The notes under the pieces: model-generated
What the model was told of the DNA's origin: nothing
Seen by the model: the letters and a program-made list of their open reading frames with translations, nothing else
Database searches by the model: none
Position numbers and translations under genes: made by a program
Source of the DNA: Lachnospiraceae bacterium
GTDB taxonomy: Bacteria; Bacillota; Clostridia; Lachnospirales; Lachnospiraceae
Assembly: GCA_014804265.1 (NCBI GenBank)
Contig: JAAVAC010000055.1
Location: 40,203 to 104,202 of the forward strand
Direction of reading: 5' to 3'
Length of the DNA: 64,000 nt
Shown: in pieces, positions 62,896 through 64,000 of the stretch
Layout: each line of letters starts with the position of its first letter
How positions within the stretch are numbered: position 1 is the first letter of the stretch

Positions 62896-63039
62896 ATGGC
62901 AACAGTTAATTTCGCTGCGAATGGCTTCGTATATTATCTGCATAGAGAACATTATGAGGCACTGTTCAGTAAAGAAAAAGAACAGAGTCTGGTTAAGATA
63001 CGCTCATGCAAGGTAAGGAAAAGGCGAAAAACTGTGTGA
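62896..63039 (+). CDS. Hypothetical 47-aa protein MATVNFAANGFVYYLHREHYEALFSKEKEQSLVKIRSCKVRKRRKTV
   Basis: Small ORF with upstream AGAAAGGAAAAG; basic C-terminus. Confidence 0.35.
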   Translation: MATVNFAANGFVYYLHREHYEALFSKEKEQSLVKIRSCKVRKRRKTV

Positions 63040-63131
63040 TGTCTGAAGGAAGGTCTTTTAGGAGGCTGCCGGAAATAGAACATGGATTTCATGTACCGCT
63101 TATCTTAAATGAGGTAGGCGGTATTTTTTAT

Positions 63132-63255
63132 GCTCCATTAGCTCAGATGGGAGAGCACTCGACTTTTAATCGAGGAGTCATGGGTTCGAGGTCTACGCTC
63201 CGCTCCGGTCGGTGCTAGACGTGATCCACTGGACCACAGCACCCCATATGGAGCA
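63132..63255 (+). tRNA. tRNA-Lys(TTT) interrupted in the T-loop by a ~51-nt insertion
   Basis: GCTCCAT/ATGGAGC acceptor, anticodon loop CTTTTAA, ATGGG/CCCAT T-stem; loop of 58 nt instead of 7. Confidence 0.8.
63190..63243 (-). repeat. Two-hairpin ~50-bp insertion element (type D), copy 1, inverted relative to its host tRNA
   Basis: Reverse complement GGTGCTGTGGTCCAGTGGATCACGTCTAGCACC-GACCGGAGCGGAGCGTAGAC; tail shared with the tRNA-His insertion. Confidence 0.75.
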
Positions 63256-63297
63256 TTACCGCCTGATATTGAGGTTTGATAACAGGAGGTGAGGATC

Positions 63298-63552
63298 ATG
63301 GTGAATTTGCCGGTCATAGATATGATAAGGACAGGACAGAACATATGCAGGCTGCGGAAGCAGGCAGGATTGTCGGTAAGGGATTTACAGGATATTTTCG
63401 GTTTTGCCACACCGCAGGCCATATACAAGTGGCAGCAAGGGGCAGCCCTACCGACCATAGACAATCTGGTGGTGCTTGCTGCGGTTCTGCAGGTACATCT
63501 GGATGATATTCTGGTCATTGATATGGCAGCGCAGGTACAGATCAGCGCATGA
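63298..63552 (+). CDS. HTH XRE-family DNA-binding protein
   Basis: 'RTGQNICRLRKQAGLSVRDLQDIFGFATPQAIYKWQQGAALPTIDNLVVLAAVL'; AGGAGGTGAGG RBS. Confidence 0.88.
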   Translation: MVNLPVIDMIRTGQNICRLRKQAGLSVRDLQDIFGFATPQAIYKWQQGAALPTIDNLVVLAAVLQVHLDDILVIDMAAQVQISA

Positions 63553-63611
63553 ATGGAATATAAGAAAGAGAAATAATAAGAAAACAGCAGGCTGAGAAAT
63601 GCCTGCAATAA

Positions 63612-63684
63612 GGTCCCCTGGTCTAAAGGTCAGGACACCGGCCTTTCAAGCCGGAGGTATTGGGTTCAAGTCCCATGGGGATCA
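63612..63684 (+). tRNA. tRNA-Glu(TTC)
   Basis: Cloverleaf by eye; anticodon loop CTTTCAA; GGTCCCC/GGGGATC acceptor. Confidence 0.93.
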
Positions 63685-63688
63685 TTAT

Positions 63689-63761
63689 GGCTCCTTAGTC
63701 TAAAGGCTATGACGCCGGCCTCTCAAGCCGGAGATGTTGGGTTCAAGTCCCACAGGAGCTA
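63689..63761 (+). tRNA. tRNA-Glu(CTC)
   Basis: Cloverleaf by eye; anticodon loop CCTCTCAA; GGCTCCT/AGGAGCT acceptor. Confidence 0.9.
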
Positions 63762-63763
63762 TT

Positions 63764-63888
63764 GTGGCCATAGGATAGTGGTAGTCCGGCAGCTTGTGGC
63801 TCTGCTTACGGGGCGCAAGATGTCCGGGGGACATCTGTTCTGCGCCGACCGAAGCGGAGCGGAGACCGATTCCCCCCTGGTCACCCCA
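63764..63888 (+). tRNA. tRNA-His(GTG) interrupted in the T-arm by a ~50-nt insertion; CCA encoded
   Basis: GTGGCCA/TGGTCAC acceptor, C73 and CCA, anticodon loop TTGTGGC; extra hairpin sequence between GGGG and CGATTCCCCC. Confidence 0.8.
63814..63865 (+). repeat. Two-hairpin ~50-bp insertion element (type D), copy 2
   Basis: GGCGCA-AGATGTCC-gg-GGACATCT-gttc-TGCGCC-GACCGAAGCGGAGCGGAGAC (first GG shared with tRNA T-stem). Confidence 0.78.
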
Positions 63889-63889
63889 C

Positions 63890-63972
63890 GGATGGGTATG
63901 CCTAGCGGCGAGGGCAGCGGACTGTAAATCCGTCACAAAGAAACACCGCAGGTTCGAGTCCTGCCCCATCCA
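63890..63972 (+). tRNA. tRNA-Tyr(GTA)
   Basis: Class II cloverleaf; anticodon loop CTGTAAA; GGATGGG/CCCATCC acceptor. Confidence 0.92.
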
Positions 63973-63978
63973 CTTTCC

Positions 63979-64000
63979 GTTTGCGTGTCCGAGAGGCTTA
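63979..64000 (+). tRNA. Start of another tRNA (Ser/Leu-like D-arm), truncated by the window end
   Basis: 'TGTCCGAGAGGCTTA' D-arm-like sequence after tRNA-Tyr. Confidence 0.5.

Noticed and set aside
63185-63242. Group I or group II intron in tRNA-Lys
   Set aside because: Insert is only ~51 nt, sits in the T-loop and lacks any intron core; an insertion element fits better.

Overview
64-kb window of a low-GC Firmicutes genome, most like a gut Lachnospiraceae/Clostridia chromosome judged from gene content. About 1-33 kb is mostly housekeeping: metG, ldh-like, HD-GYP, MsmK-like ATPase, nrdG, tadA, nth, an exonuclease, VanW, a HypE-like protein, Lrp/aminotransferase, trmL, a two-component system, mutS2, a YhaM-like protein and an RlmD-like methyltransferase. 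About 33.5-44 kb is accessory and scarred: RhuM, a MATE/PadR cassette, KTR and IS30 remnants, a stand-alone integrase-like domain and an interrupted mrr. Then come a self-contained beta-glucoside PTS operon with its own HPr and EI, a BceAB-like ABC/two-component module, a fructokinase and a TrpB-like enzyme. The right end has IS remnants, a RelE/ParE toxin-antitoxin pair and a tRNA cluster. The strongest unexplained signal is several families of intergenic long-hairpin elements. Their cores are conserved, but their stem arms differ between copies with compensatory changes on both sides (14.6, 29.2, 29.6, 50.1 and 59.1 kb, plus a remnant at 1.8 kb). A separate family of ~50-bp two-hairpin elements is inserted in the T-loops of tRNA-Lys and tRNA-His. 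Other notable items: a convergent type I toxin-antitoxin locus, a leader-peptide/terminator attenuator ahead of a GNAT acetyltransferase, Rpn nuclease paralogues (one with a 7-A frameshift tract), an HtrA-like protein lacking the catalytic triad, and an HPr with Lys at position 46. All calls come from reading the sequence; no database or folding program was run.
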